NCBI GenBank assembly: GCA_964035795.1
Contig: OZ038324.1
Location: forward strand, 7,223,206 to 7,287,205
Length of the DNA stretch: 64,000 nt
Direction: 5' to 3'
Origin: Pterobdella sp. o SKG-2022
Lineage: Eukaryota; Annelida; Clitellata; Hirudinida; Piscicolidae
Both the position numbers and the translations under genes were made by a program. This document shows positions 36,501-49,600 of the stretch, in pieces. Below the pieces are notes generated by a model, which was not told the DNA's origin, made no database searches, and saw nothing but the letters and a program-made list of their open reading frames with translations. How positions within the stretch are numbered: the stretch's first letter is position 1; every line of letters begins with the position of its first letter.

Positions 36501-38616
36501 CCACACAAGATGGAAAACAACCCACCACCCAGGAAAATGGGGTTGGAAGAATCTAAAATTTTTGAAAAGTTTTTCGATTGTTTATGTTAGTTGTCAGAAT
36601 ATGGAATAAGTTGGTAGTTGACATTTCAACAACCTGATTCTCATAGGCACTGTATAGATCTGCAACATGTTGTATTGAATTGAATACAAAAAAATATTTT
36701 GAAACTGAATCCGTATTAACAGACTTTAGAAAAATCGAACCCACTAAGACCTACTTCTAACAGGAACAGAGTCACTTTGGTAAAAGAAAGTAGACCTATC
36801 TTGATCATCCCCATCAAAGAGATTGTTCAACCCTGTAGCTCCGTCAGCCATGACCACTCTAGCCAGTGTCCACTTTACGTACCACAATGGCAGTCTGTAG
36901 TTCTGAGTCATCTTCAAAAACTTGAACTTTAAGGGAGCTTTGGAATGGCTGTCTTGAGATACGACCACTGCCGACTTGATGTCGTTGAGGCCAAAAAGTC
37001 CCAAAGGAGCCAACAACATTGCCACAAAGCCCACCTCCAAAAGAAGGTTGTCCCACTTTGAAGCCAGAAAGATCTGACCAACCTGATCATGGTTTTTGTG
37101 TTTGAGTCATTAATCACAAGAATTTCATTAACCAGAGAATTTTATTTATTTTAAATAACAATGAAAAGCCTACTTGAACGAGAGACAAGTAGAAGAGCCA
37201 TTGGAGAAAGATGACCAAGGCATTTCTGTGATCTCTGGAGATGAAGGAGGCAAACGAAGCTACAATCCCTCCAATGCACAAAAAATCAAGTCCTGCAAAT
37301 TATTTAAACTCAACCAATCTTGCCATTTTTAACGCTCTAATCATTCAATAACCCATCCACCCATTCCTTTCCGACCCGTCACATTACCCACCCGTCACTT
37401 CACCCACTCATCCCATTACCAACCCATCACTCCACCCACCCAGATCAAGATCAAGGCCGAGCTTTGGTAGGAGTCTCAAAATTGTTGGTCTGTTCAACAC
37501 AAACTCTTCTACTGATTCTGCTTCTGAAGTGAAAGAAAACTACTTTTAAGGTTTGAAACATCGTGACAATTATAAAGTTCCAAACTACACAAGAAAACTG
37601 TAAACTTTTTCTTCAATAAGGATAATTCTGTTATGATGATGCTAAATATATAACCGCGTATTTTGAATAAAATTTTTCATTATCTCATGAAAACCCAAAA
37701 AAATTTGATTGAACCAACTCACCTTTCTGAAGCACCAAATAAGCAGGCTGAATCCCTTTCCTTCCCACCAGTCCTACAAATGTGTCACCATTCAACCAGT
37801 GCTCCAAATCAAACCATTAATAATTACCAAAGAAATATATCCTTATAAATGGTTATAGTTTTATTTTGTTTAATACAGTAAAAAAAAAGACTAAACGTCA
37901 GAGAAAGAAACTAACACCATTTTTATATCAAATTGATATTTTCATAATGCTATTTGAACTAATGACTGTCGACTTAATTGAATATCAACTTAAAACTATC
38001 ATCAAGCTTAAATTCTCCCCTCGTAGCTCAGACAACGTTTAATGAAAGAAGTAAATCGAAAATGCTTATAAAAAACAAGAGATTTTGTTTTTGTTAACGT
38101 TAGCTGGCCTTGCCGAAAAGGCTTGATGATTTGTTTTCTCATATTTCTTCAAAGTGCATTAATAATATAAATAAAAAAAACTAAGTTTTTGTTGGTATCC
38201 TCATTGAAATAATAAACATTCTAATACTCACAACATATCATCATCAGGTAACTAAAAAATTATAATCCGTTATCTATATTGCCCAAATGAATTTGATAAA
38301 CAAGAAAAGCAGCAATTATTAGCTTTTTTATAATGAATGTGCAAACTGTTGTTTTTTTTTGTTTTATTACCAAATAATAAAGTTTTTCTATAATTAGTAA
38401 CAAAACAACGCAAAAAAATCACAAAAACATAGAAAACTTCCACAACAAAACACAACTACAACAAAACACACAACCACAACAAAAAAGCAAAAAAAAGTCT
38501 AACAAAAAAAGCTTGAACATACCAGGAGATTGCACGAAGAAAGAGATGAAGGCTATGAGGAAAACTATGGACAAGGTCCATAAAAACCAGTCCCTGGTTG
38601 TTGTTGTGGAAGGCAT
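33532..38616 (-). CDS. LMF2: Lipase maturation factor 2
   Basis: This is an ER multi-pass membrane protein of the LMF family (LMF1 is needed for folding of lipoprotein lipase; LMF2 is less studied). Model: 760 aa (human 707). Minus exons: 38523-38616, 37723-37773, 37440-37523, 37174-37292, 36755-37082, 36634-36659, 36400-36552, 36175-36298, 35852-36064, 35605-35710, 35384-35486, 35116-35240, 34794-34921, 34490-34603, 34279-34369, 34109-34220, 33893-33986, 33532-33749. What is seen: an N-terminal membrane anchor, VGQIFLASKWDNLLLEVGF, LPLWYVKW, ENQILPTPF, LAAFYWL, then the lumenal domain with VEIVVEGSNDKLEWKEYNFFF and NPDWWTREWTGHYLP, a last membrane segment (CLLLVVLGLLLSMV) and a basic Lys/Ser tail. 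The 26-base exon 36634-36659 and the region before it diverge most from the family. Confidence 0.93.
38236..38252 (+). repeat. TATCATCATCAGGTAAC repeat end, third copy
   Basis: This shares the exact motif with 5040-5056. The upstream 90 bases show only weak resemblance (an ACTAAGTTTTT block) to the fourth copy. Confidence 0.35.
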
Positions 38617-40675
38617 TTTTCCGATGTTGATGTTGCTTTGTTGCGCTTGAGATGTTTTTTGTGGTGCTTACGTAAGAGATGTTGTTGTTGGATTTTTGGC
38701 GATGATAACTAGCTGGTGTTAGTTTTCTGTTTAAAAATTTTGATTAAGGAATAAAGACAAGAGTTTAAGCTGAAAAATAACTACATCAAACCGAAGTTGA
38801 AAAAATATAAAAACCTAAAAAAATTGTTTTTTTTTGTGTTTTTTGTCCAGTATATAGAGCAAAATTCCTCATAACTAATTCACTTTAAATTAATTAAGCT
38901 TAAAAATACTTCAAAAGAGTAACCTTGCATTTTGTTTAAGCCATAATCAAACAAAACCAACAAAATAGGAACGAAATTTCAACATCTGCTGCTAGCGTAT
39001 GCTGCTTAAATACTTTTGCAAAAGCTTTGCTTTGAAAATCATTTGAACATTTTGATGTTATGATCTCTTTCAATGTAAAAAAAACTACTTTTTAAAAAAA
39101 GTACTGATTATTTTTATTGTTCCTTTTAGGGTTTTTTTTTATAAAGGTTTCTTTTAGAAAAACTGAGCTGATTATATTTTAACTAAATTAATTAGTTTTG
39201 AAAATATTTTGTATTTGAGAATATTTTGATAAAAATTGTATTTCGTTTTTTATTTTTATAAAAAATCCCTAGATGTCAGAGGAAAAACCATGAAAAAAGT
39301 TGTTTAGGCTTCAAAATAAATTGAAAAAAACTGCATTTTTGGTTTGAAAATTTTAAATATGTCTTATATATAAAAATTTTTGTTTTCATATTCATAATTT
39401 TTTATTTTCTGTGTTGTGAAAATATAAAATAAATAACATTTTTATGATACGCTTATTTAGACCGCCCAGATATGGAAGGTTCAACTTGGGAGAGTTGAAG
39501 GTTTCACCATGAGTAAAAAGCTCAAGCTAGGCGGCTTAAAAATTTTCAGAACTATAATAAAGTTTGATTAGCAACTGGTGGATGTAAACTGGGTTGCATG
39601 TCGTTGATGAGCTGAACATGAATCTAGTGTTCAGAGAGATGTGGGCTGATTTTATCAAGCTAGTTGTAGTTCAGTGGACTGTTATTTAAAAGTGGTTGTT
39701 CCAGAAATGAGCACAAATAGAGGTTTTGAAGGCATTGAGAGGATGATCCCAACTTGTTCTTATTCGAGGTGATGAGAATTGAAAACTCGTGAAGAGTTGG
39801 AGAGGTATGATTGCTGGAAAACGAGATAGTTTGTGTGCGAAGTTTTTCAAATACTTGGAAGCTTGTTCTGTTCCACTATGGGAACTATTGCTTAGAAAAA
39901 ATGAAAAATTCAAATTTGAAAAATTTATTTTGAAATAGTTATTTGATTCTTTTATCTCTCGGAACAATATGTTCTATTATAAAGTATATTTCAAAAAAAC
40001 GTTAAAATTTTTGCATATTCTTTCAGAAATAATAGCTTTTTGTACCATGATTGCTTTGTTGCAGATTTTTCTACTTGAATTGTTCTTCAAATATTGTAGC
40101 CATTTTTCTTTTGTGAACATGCATCAAATATTTTCAACCTTTTCATATAAAAATCAAAAATGAACTTCCAGTTTTTTCCATAATATTCTCTATCTTTATG
40201 AATAATGCGTTTATCTTGCCTATAAAAACATCATAAAAAACCACAAGCAAAACCACGTTTTAGAAATAATTAAATTAAACTTTCAAATTAAGGTTCAATT
40301 TTGTGTGTGTATTGATTCGGGGTAAGGGGTTCTGCAGACTTAAAGATGTTTTACGGCTCTATATTATATGGCTGCTATGTATTTACGATTTAGCAACGTA
40401 AATATTATCTTTCACTATATCTAAAAACAATTTTGACTCTTCATTAATATTTTTTGTGTGTGGATTTTTGAAGAATTAATGAGCTTCCAAGTATATCTTT
40501 TACCATGAAATATCGTACGATACTATTTTGAAAAAAATTCTCTCAAACTTTTTTAAACATTCATAATAAACAAAAATAATTAAAATAAAAATTTAATTAT
40601 TCAAAAACTCGTGAAAAATAAACTTAAATACCCAAAAAACTCAAAAAACATAAAAAGGCACAATAGTGGATCAGA

Positions 40676-40783
40676 ATGGGGAATATGAAGTTGATTAGAG
40701 CTGAGGATTCTCACTGGAAAGATTTCCATCTCGACGATTTATCTGCCCGCCGCATTACTCGGCTCCCAAGCCTCAGCACATAG
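40676..40783 (+). CDS. Possible 35-residue micro-ORF
   Basis: ATG to TAG encodes 35 residues, opening MGNMKLIRAEDSHWKDF and ending with an Arg-rich, Ser-containing tail (RRITRLPSLST). GC content is near 50%, in a region near 30%, and codon choice resembles the exons of the neighbouring genes. No known family is recognised. It could be a lone micropeptide, an exon remnant or chance. Confidence 0.2.
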   Translation: MGNMKLIRAEDSHWKDFHLDDLSARRITRLPSLST

Positions 40784-41783
40784 TAATTCTGCGCAAAAAT
40801 CACTATAGAGTAGCTATTAAAGGCTGGACATGTCATACAAAATTAGTCATTTCTGTTTGAAGGATAACTATTTTCGCATCGAAGCTGCGGCAAGATAATT
40901 CTAAAATGATAATAACATTGGAACGCTCTAGAAATTGCTTGGGACAATAACGCTATAGAAGCATTTAAAAGCCTGTGCACTGAAGGTAGATAAGGAATAG
41001 ATCAGTATGTACCACATTGTTTATGACACTGCTAAATAGACGCTGTTTATGGCAAACAATGGCATTAAATGGCTTTCATAAGAATATTTTAAAAAATGAT
41101 TTTTCAAATTTGAAATCAAAACCGAATTGGGAGTGCTTTTAATTGGAAGTGAAGTTTCTGGAAGTCTTTATTGATTCGAACCACGGCAGGCAAAAAATTA
41201 AATCGTTTTGTTTCTACTTCAGTAACAATCAAAATTAACTTTTATTGTTTTTAAACGACATCAAAAGCACCAAATCTCTAGAATCATTTCCTTTTATTCA
41301 TTTGCACTCGGTGCTTCTGTCTTTTTTTAAAGCTTTATTGCCATTTATCTCTTTCGGGATACCTTCCACACGACTTTTACAAAAAGATTTTTCCGTAGTG
41401 TTTGGACTCAACAATAATAAAAAGCGTTCTTTAACTTTCCTTCTTCATATTTTTCAAAACTGGGCTCTCTGTTTCTAACTTTTTTTTTCTGACACGTGAG
41501 GCGAGGTGTAGAGAGTAAACTTTGAATTTTTAATGAGTGTACTTTTCAATTTCAAGTTCAAAACTAACAGTTATAAAAATTTCTGATAATGGCAATGGAA
41601 ACTTGCAAAAAAACCTCTCATTAAGAGACACTTAAAGTCTTAAGTTTTTTAAACTTAATAAAGACTGATGCAAGTCGTTCAAATAACCGTGTACAAACAT
41701 TAAAAACAAAAATGAATTTGAATTAGAAAAAACATAACTAAGTTTAATTTTTATTCAGACAAAATTTCTCAATAATCATATGA

Positions 41784-41799
41784 TATCATCATCAGGTAG
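41784..41799 (+). repeat. TATCATCATCAGGTAG repeat end, fourth copy
   Basis: This shares the 3' motif of the repeat family seen at 4973-5056, 8333-8412 and 38236-38252. Confidence 0.35.
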
Positions 41800-43440
41800 T
41801 TAAAAGTGAATTTGATGGTGAAATTAAGCATGTGTGTATTTAAGGAGTCTTCAGAGGCGTTGACATATTGCAATGGAAAACTCACCCTCCTTTTACATCA
41901 ATCCATTTCAGCCCGATTCATCCAACTCCTGAGAGACTGGGAATTTGAAAATTGAAATTATTTGAACGTTTTGAAATTATTTTAATTTTGTCCAAGAAAG
42001 GATTTTAAAGCGAGGTTTGAATTATCTTCAATTTTGACTTAATATTTTAGCATGAATTCTAAATCTTCTGATTAACCTTTTAAATTAATTAAGTTTTAAA
42101 CGAGAAATTTTGAAATAATTTGGAAAAACTAGAAAAAATTTACATCGTACCACTTATAATTGCCATAAAAAAATTTAAGACCATCAAAATGGAATAATTT
42201 TTTTCTCTGATACTAATTCCAAAAGTTTGACCATGAAAAAATGACGATGAAACTTGCAAGTTTTTCAAAAGCATAAAGCCACAATCTATGCAACAAAAAA
42301 ATCAAAATTTATTATAGGGCCGATAAAATCAGAGAAGAAGATCGAAGTTAAGAATAATCTTCTAGAGAAGAGGACGATGAAGAAGATGATGATGGGGGTA
42401 TTGATGATGATTATTAATGTTTGAATGATGATGCTGGGTCATTCAAATTTGATTTGATGGCGGGAACTTAAAAAAAAATCAAATTGTTTCTTATATTTTC
42501 ATTTCAAATACTTGATTTTGAAAAGATTTTCGTGCTAAAATAGAAAGAAATTTTTAAAAAATGAATTTTAATGTTTAAAAATTAATTTTAATTTTTATAC
42601 TGCTTTCCAATTAACTTTTGAAGATAGTAGTTGTGAAGTGGTTTTCAAAAAGATAATATTGGGTTTAAAAATGAATACTTCAGAAATTATTCGTACAGCC
42701 TTTTTATTTCATTGACTTTTATGTTGAACTTTTACGTATCGAAGTTCATTAAAAGTAAATTTTAATTTGCTACAAAAAAACTTAAAATCTTTGCAAAAAT
42801 AATCCTCAAAGTTTTAATATCTCTGATTAATTAAGTCCTAGGATAGCGTGTCACATACTCGTTGCAAAAGCCACTTCTTTTTAAGCCATCATTCAGATTC
42901 TGTGAATAATGCTTTGAAAATATTTAGAAAATCTTTCATTAATTCTATTCACTACCATTTTTCGCTCTTCCAATCACTTCAATGGTGGTATGGGGAGCTT
43001 GCTTAAATGAAATTCATAGCCGATAATAATGAAAACATAGAAAATTAATATAAATATAAATATTAACGTCTATTAAATAATATTACATGAATAAAAGTAA
43101 TATGAAAATCCAAGGTGATAATACGAATAATGATGTAAAAATATATTTTAAAAAACGGCTATAATAACAAAGATATCAACATAGACAGCTCTATATAAAA
43201 AACACAAAACTAATACAAACACTTCAAAATCAATCTGTAACTTCAATCAGAACTCTTCAAAAATAAAAGTTATGGATAGAATCCCTGGCATGAAGCAGTG
43301 TAATTAAGGGAGAAACATTAGTAGCATTTCAGCTAATGATTAAAACAAGATTTATAACATAATTGATTTATTGCTGTGAGTTTTATCAACTGGCAATCAG
43401 TATTTTTTCTTTCACTATTAATTACACACACCACGTGTGC

Positions 43441-43690
43441 TGTGTGGGTGGTAATAATGTCGGTGGTGGTGAAGTGAGTGCTGATAATGATGACGGTGGT
43501 GAGGTGGGTGTTGATAATGATGACGGTGGTGATCATGGTGGTGATCATGAGGTGGGTGGTGATGATAATGATGGTAATTATGAAGGTGGTGGTAACGATG
43601 ATGAAGGTAAATGTTCTAAAGATTGAAAAAAAGATAGATACGATGGTAAATATGATGATATTGATGACAAAGGTGATAGTGTGAGAAAGA
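43441..43690. repeat. GGT/GAT-rich minisatellite
   Basis: Imperfect repeats of GGTGRTGATAATGATGAC-like units give long open frames in several readings (Gly/Asp-rich on plus, Thr/Ile-rich on minus). I treat them as repeat artefacts, not genes. Confidence 0.8.
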
Positions 43691-44790
43691 AAAAACAAAA
43701 TAAATTGTATGATTCTGCTATGTTATTTTCAACTTCAATGTAATAATTATTTCTATTATAATGCTCAACAAAATGTTTTTGCATCAAAAGGTTTTGTGCT
43801 TAAAAATCCCAAAAAGCTTTTTAGATGGAAGAAAAGGCATGTTAAAGTTGCTTTTGTGGAAATTAAAATTTTTTAAAGCATCTTTTTTGGAAGAAGAAAC
43901 CAAAAATTAATATTTATTCAGATAAAAAATGACGGAATACATTGCATTTACAGCAGTATCTGGATTTTTCATACATTTCTAATCAGTTTTTCACGAGTTA
44001 TTCTTTTTTATTTCAAGATTTCAAACCTCTTTGTTAAATTTTATATATTCCCAAACATAGATTATATATATATACCCTTACAAACACATGATATACACAT
44101 ATAGAGCAAAATATAGATGTAGGTGAACAAATTGTATAAAACGAAGAAGCATACCCAATGAAGAAGCTATGTACCATTTTTAATGCAAGGTTTTAATAAT
44201 ACAATCCTAATATTCGTGAATGACCTCCGAAAATTTTGGCTTTTTTGTTGTTGAAACTTCATTTGTTGACTGTTGATACTTGTTGTATGCAGCCGGTCTG
44301 ATGAGATTGTTGAAAATTCAGTTGAATCGTTGTTAAGTTTTGAAAATTTTTTTGAGATAACGCTTTCGTGAGGTGAGTTCTATTGAAGTTATTATCTCTC
44401 GATAACAATACCTGTTGGATATAAATATTAGAATTGAATTTTTCTATTCAATTTTATATAAATAATTTTGAAATGCTTTTGAAAAATTTTGTTTTAAAAT
44501 TTTTTTGTTTTTCACTTTTAAATGAATATATCAACAACAGAAAGACTTGAAAATATTTCAAAAGACAAAGAGTTGATTTTTCAACATTAGCATCAATTTA
44601 TTTAACCTTTTTTGCTTCATTTGCTAAGCATTTAGAATCTCAAAAAATTTCCTTTCATTAAAAATTTATTCTTTCATTATCTCTACATTTCCTTTCTTTC
44701 AAGTGTATAATTTCAAAAATTTAAATTTTCATCAAGAAAACTTTCAAAAGAGTGTTTGATAAAAATACCGATCCACTCAAATCCTTATAA

Positions 44791-45060
44791 ATGATCTTCA
44801 AATTAATACAAATTTTCTCGATTCAACTGCGGCCAAGCCTTACCCGCTACTCACTCACATGTTTTAAATACCAAGCACCCGCCATTAATGATGGCATGAT
44901 TTACGATCGAACATCTATCTATAAAAACAAACGCCCTTATATTTATATACTTTATGGTGGCCTCGTGGGATTTTTTGGCAGTCAGTTTGCGTATGGAATG
45001 CCCGTTTGGAAGCTTGATTTACAATCTCCAAAAACGTCTTTAAAAACAACCCTAAGTTGA
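44791..45060 (+). CDS. COX7C: Cytochrome c oxidase subunit 7C-like mitochondrial protein (tentative)
   Basis: This is a single-exon ORF of 89 aa. Residues 1 to about 30 are rich in Arg/Ser/Leu with no acidic residues, as in a mitochondrial presequence. A core near 45-72 carries a lone membrane segment with the pattern NKR...LVGFFGSQFAYGMPVW. COX7C, a nuclear-encoded single-helix subunit of respiratory complex IV, has NKW...FFGSGFAAPF at its membrane helix. The match is in this short motif and in the overall plan (presequence, short matrix part, one helix). There are about four extra residues before FFGS and an unusually long C-terminal tail. It is flanked by gene-free DNA. Another small inner-membrane protein or a retrocopy is possible. 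Confidence 0.45.
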   Translation: MIFKLIQIFSIQLRPSLTRYSLTCFKYQAPAINDGMIYDRTSIYKNKRPYIYILYGGLVGFFGSQFAYGMPVWKLDLQSPKTSLKTTLS

Positions 45061-48000
45061 AAATTTTATGCAATAATTAAGCATTGTAACTCCTGGCGTT
45101 AATGAGGAATGATTAATGCCCTTATTTCTTCACTTGTGTCAAAAATAATGTTTAAATTCAGAGTATAATTTTTTCCGTTAATACTCAATAATTCATAGCT
45201 TTAAAGTTTCAGTATGAGAGAGCAAAGGTGTTTATAGTCTTCCAAACTTCTCAATTGAAAACCTCCTTCTTAACTACAAGATTAGAGTCACAAAGTGGGA
45301 CACAACTGATTTCGGTATGAAAAAGTAGCCACAAACCCGCCAGGATACAAATGCACTTAAGGATGGAAAGATCCACTCTATTGGAATTCAATTATATATG
45401 TATGTTGCCGTTTTTATGCGAGAGTCGATTGTAGCTAAAGGTGTCTTTATAGCAATGATAATGCAAATATTCCATTGCTGCGTAGAATATTTATAAATTT
45501 TAAGTAACTGAAGCTTTTAGAATGTACTTAAGATTATGAAAACTTCAAAGGTATTTAGGCACTTAAAATAAAGATTGTATTCTTTGTTTTCACCAAACTA
45601 ATATTGTTTCTACGGAGAGTAAAGCAATTAGTTTGGCGTCATAGGTTTTAAGATATTTCTACTAATGCATTTACCACTTACACCAAGTTTTTCTTCGCTT
45701 CTTATCAAACTAAGCTTTATATTTACTAACGCTCGTGAGACAAAACAAATGTTTTTATTCATGAAATCTTTACATAGATTAACCCACTATTTTATCAGTT
45801 ATTTTTCCAATTATGTTTTAATTAGATTTACTATGTTTCCATCTTTATTTCATTCCCAAATAAACAACGCACATGCTAACGTTTTTAATTCACACACACA
45901 CTCACACACAACCAAAACAATTGCCCCAATTTAAAATAACAACTATAAACTTCTGAGCATTGATTGAAAACACTAACGGCAGAAAGAATATAAATGGCGA
46001 AAGAGTAAAAAAATGAAATAGAGCGCAGAAGTAGTGAAAGCATTAAGTAAATTGATGGTTATATCATCTTTATGCCATTAATCATGATGGATAAACAAAA
46101 CCTGATGGATTTATAAACAAGTGAAAAGTATGAGAAATAAAAGACGGATAATTGTAAAGCAACGATTGAGGTAGGAAACAAGCTGCTTACAACCTACAAA
46201 TGATTTAAAATCCAAATGAAAAGTTAACTGCTATGAAATCAAAGATGGCGTAGGCTTAGTACTACTATATAAATATATACCATAAATAAAAGGTAATTAG
46301 GTTTCATGAGTGGAGGCGTTAGTGAGTATAATTATCTTGGCTGGGAGTGATGTTGATAAAGGATTTTTATTGAATGAGCATTGAGGATGAGTTATAAGAG
46401 AAAAAATGATCTTGATACATTTAAATGAGATAATAAAGCATAAATAAAAATAATAAAAAAGAAATAAAAATTAGAAACTTAAATACGTGTAAAAATAAGC
46501 GGTAGAGAATGAATTATTCCCACAAAAACTTGCTTTTAGCATTACAAATTCAGAGTTATTTTGATGCTAAATTGAGGTTTTGAATTCAAGCTATGATTTT
46601 GATAGAAAAAAAACATTTTAAATCTTAAAACAATTCGAATATATAATCACAAAAAAATTTAGAATTTTTTTGAGAAATTATTTAGAAACTTTTCAAAGAC
46701 TTGAATATAGTTTGAAGTGAAAAACTTAGAAAAAATGTGTTTAAACGATTATTTTCTTCACCTGTTGAGCTTATTGTGAAAAGATTTCAGAATAATGAAT
46801 ACAAAATAGAACATATGAGAGTTTCAATTTATATCTTTTGTTGTTATTGAGTATATTTCATCATTATTTATGTTTAACTCCAGGCTAAGTTATCAGAAAA
46901 ACATTTGGTTTCTTCTAATACTTAATATTTTGATTTCTGTGAAAAGACAAAATATAGGAGTTCTATAAAGTGAAATAAAACTGTGATTTAAATGGTCTTT
47001 ATAATTATTTTTACCTAAATGCTATCTCTAACGATGAAGGTAGGCCGTAAAATTTTATAACTTGTGAAACCTAAAATTTTTGAATTTCGGAGTTTATCCG
47101 GTGAATAAAACCATTTCAGAAAATATTTCCATCTAATTCAATAACACCGATTATAAAGTGAATACTCAATAAAAGAAGAAATAATATAACAAACTAATGA
47201 TATTTCAGCACCGCTGTTTTAACTTACGTCTACTCAAACCATTATCTTATCTATTGTAACTCTTTTTCATCATTATTTATGGCACAACTTTCTACAACTT
47301 TAACATTCACTAATACGTAATCGAATGGAATTCAAAATATAATTCTCCTTTTAAGCATTATCCTTGTAAGTTTTTCGACACATTTACTTGAAAATCTGGT
47401 TTTTATACATCTATAACTCACCATCAATAAATCTAATGCAGCTCTTCCATGTACTTTTCTACTGTTTTAGAGGTGTTTTACAAGGCTCATTAGTTATATT
47501 GATAACTATTTAGTTTCACATACGACTTGATTTTTTACGAGAAAAAGTTTCAAAATCTTTGCAAACAAGATCGGATCTTTTAAAAGTGAACCTCGAATGA
47601 ACATAGCCATAAATATCCTACACCAAACACTACAAAACCTCCGCAAATACGCTCTAACTTCTCTCACTTGTATGTTCTTTCTAATTAGAATTCTGTCTTA
47701 ACCAGGATAATTATAAAAAAATATTAGAGATTTAATAAAAGATTATATAGCCCGCAATCTTTGGCATGAATACACTCTTAGTAATTCACATAGCTATCTG
47801 ATCAACAGCTCATATATACTTCAATAAAATAACTGATATTTTTACGTGTACTGTAAGTATTCATATATTGGACCCTCCCGATACATGTTGTTAGAGCTAT
47901 TAGCATGAGGTGTGTCCTGGCCATTAATACAATTATTCCCCTTCATCATTTTCTGTGTTTAACTACTATATGTGTAAAATTAGTGGATTAGTTTAAAGAG

Positions 48001-49600
48001 CGTTTTAAGCGATAAACTTTTAGCATTGTTTTATGTGCCTAATAATGACCCTTTTATGGAATTTTAACTGGATTTTTCATTATTAACCTGATATCAAAAT
48101 TAAATTTAAAAAATGATTTTACGAAATTTGAAAAAAAAAAATTTTTTAAAGTCAATTTATGTGTCTTATATCTGAGAGTTTCGATATTTTTGAAAAATCT
48201 AACGAATAAATTTGTATTTGGATCTTCGTAAGATATAAAACTTGAAAAATTGAATTAGCGTGGAAAGGTGGAGAAAATATTCAGGTAGGTTTTGAGTACG
48301 TGGTCGAGTGATGAAAGCCAGAAAGCCGAATTAACAAATTACTTGGGATATTTTTAAAGGAAAGTTTGTACAGATCAAATTACAGAAATAAGATTTGATT
48401 TAGAAAATGAATTTTTACTTAGTGCATACAAAGAACTTCAAATCGAAGAAAGATATGAAAATGAAAGAGATTTCTGTTTGTTCAATCTTTCTTACCGAGA
48501 AAATGAAATAGAATAGCTTCCTTGTAAAAAATAAAGTTTAATTTTGTGAGGTTCAAAAGAATAAATTAAGAGAACTAGAAGCTTTTGAAGAATATTGAGA
48601 TTTGTTGAGCTTTTTGTAATTGTTTTTTGACAAGAGCAAGAACTACCTACCTCTAAATCAACTTTTTTTCACTTATTCAAATATTTTTCAAAATAAATAT
48701 TTTCAAAACACCAAGCCAAACTACATTTCTTAAATTAAAAATTTTTCTTTTCACTGTTTTTTTTTCGATCGAAAGAATTTTTTGATGTTGTTTTTTTTTC
48801 AATTCTAGCGGTGAAAACTTCGATTTCTTTTTAATCTTCCTACCTCCGACGTGTTCCAATACCGGGCTGCAAAAAGCGTGAGAAGAGGCATTTGGAGAAA
48901 GATTAATAAAATACAACACAATACCATACAATAAAATACAATACAAAGCTATACCATAAAAGGCGATATAAAACAATACGATAAAATACAATAATGATGT
49001 AATTATAATAGCGTTACGAAGCTTCTACATAAATATCCACCCTCCTATACATTCTAGTTGTACTTCGTAAGTTTGAAAACATTTTTCAACTGTTATTTCA
49101 TGTGCTTGTAACTCTTCTCCTTGTTGTACAGATTTGCGTTTTGATTTGTCATGCCGGCTGATTGGCTGAGTGTGATTCAAAAAGAATTGAATCAATAGAT
49201 AATTAAACGACAATGAAACAAGCTGCCGTAATGAAACACAAGTTTAATGACTAAAATCAATTGAAACTAACGATCCGAGTTGAATATATCAACACTTAAA
49301 ATGTTTTAGCCTCAGACATAAAAGTTGCCTTCAAATGCCGAATAAAATCTTCTTAAATTTAAAAGTAAATCGGATACAAATTAATTTTACAGTTTATAAA
49401 CAATAAAAATTAAACGCAAACAAGCATAAAACAAAAACATAAGGTGAATACATAATTATAAAATCCCAAAGAATGTCTTCATAACTCATCAGGCTAAAAC
49501 TCCCAAGTTACAACAATTAGCTAGCAAAACCTACAATACACGCATCAAAAAACCTTTATTCAAACCACCGTTCCCATTAATCCACAAAGTGAAATACAGT
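45061..49600. other. Gene-free AT-rich region
   Basis: No supportable exon was found. Short open frames here are of chance type (Phe/Ile/Lys/Asn-rich, no splice logic). Confidence 0.5.
48905..49000. repeat. Tandem ACAATACNATAAAA-type repeat
   Basis: Repeated units of about 10-15 bases (ATACAATAC, ACCATAAAA, AAAATACAATA) make a hydrophobic Tyr/Ile/Leu frame on the minus strand, which I regard as an artefact. Confidence 0.7.

Larger units (their letters stand above)
38617..44790. other. Gene-poor region upstream of LMF2
   Basis: This 6.2 kb includes the LMF2 promoter at its left end. I see no exon that I can assign. It contains repeat-end copies (41784-41799), a GA-rich patch (42360-42420), a 35-codon ORF of unusually high GC (40676-40783) and a GGTGATGATAATGATG-type satellite (43441-43690). 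Confidence 0.5.

Noticed and set aside
36859..37117. Alternative minus-strand frames over the large LMF2 exon
   Set aside because: They are other frames of exon 36755-37082; only the frame with VGQIFLASKW matches LMF2 and keeps phase.
41168..41190. Reverse-strand B-box-like GGTTCGAATC
   Set aside because: No A box or cloverleaf arms lie at the right distance.
43333..43698. 121-codon minus-strand Thr/Ile-rich frame
   Set aside because: It is a direct product of the GGT/GAT satellite, which is open in several frames.
48677..48991. 104-codon minus-strand hydrophobic frame
   Set aside because: Most of it translates a tandem ACAATACNATAAAA repeat.
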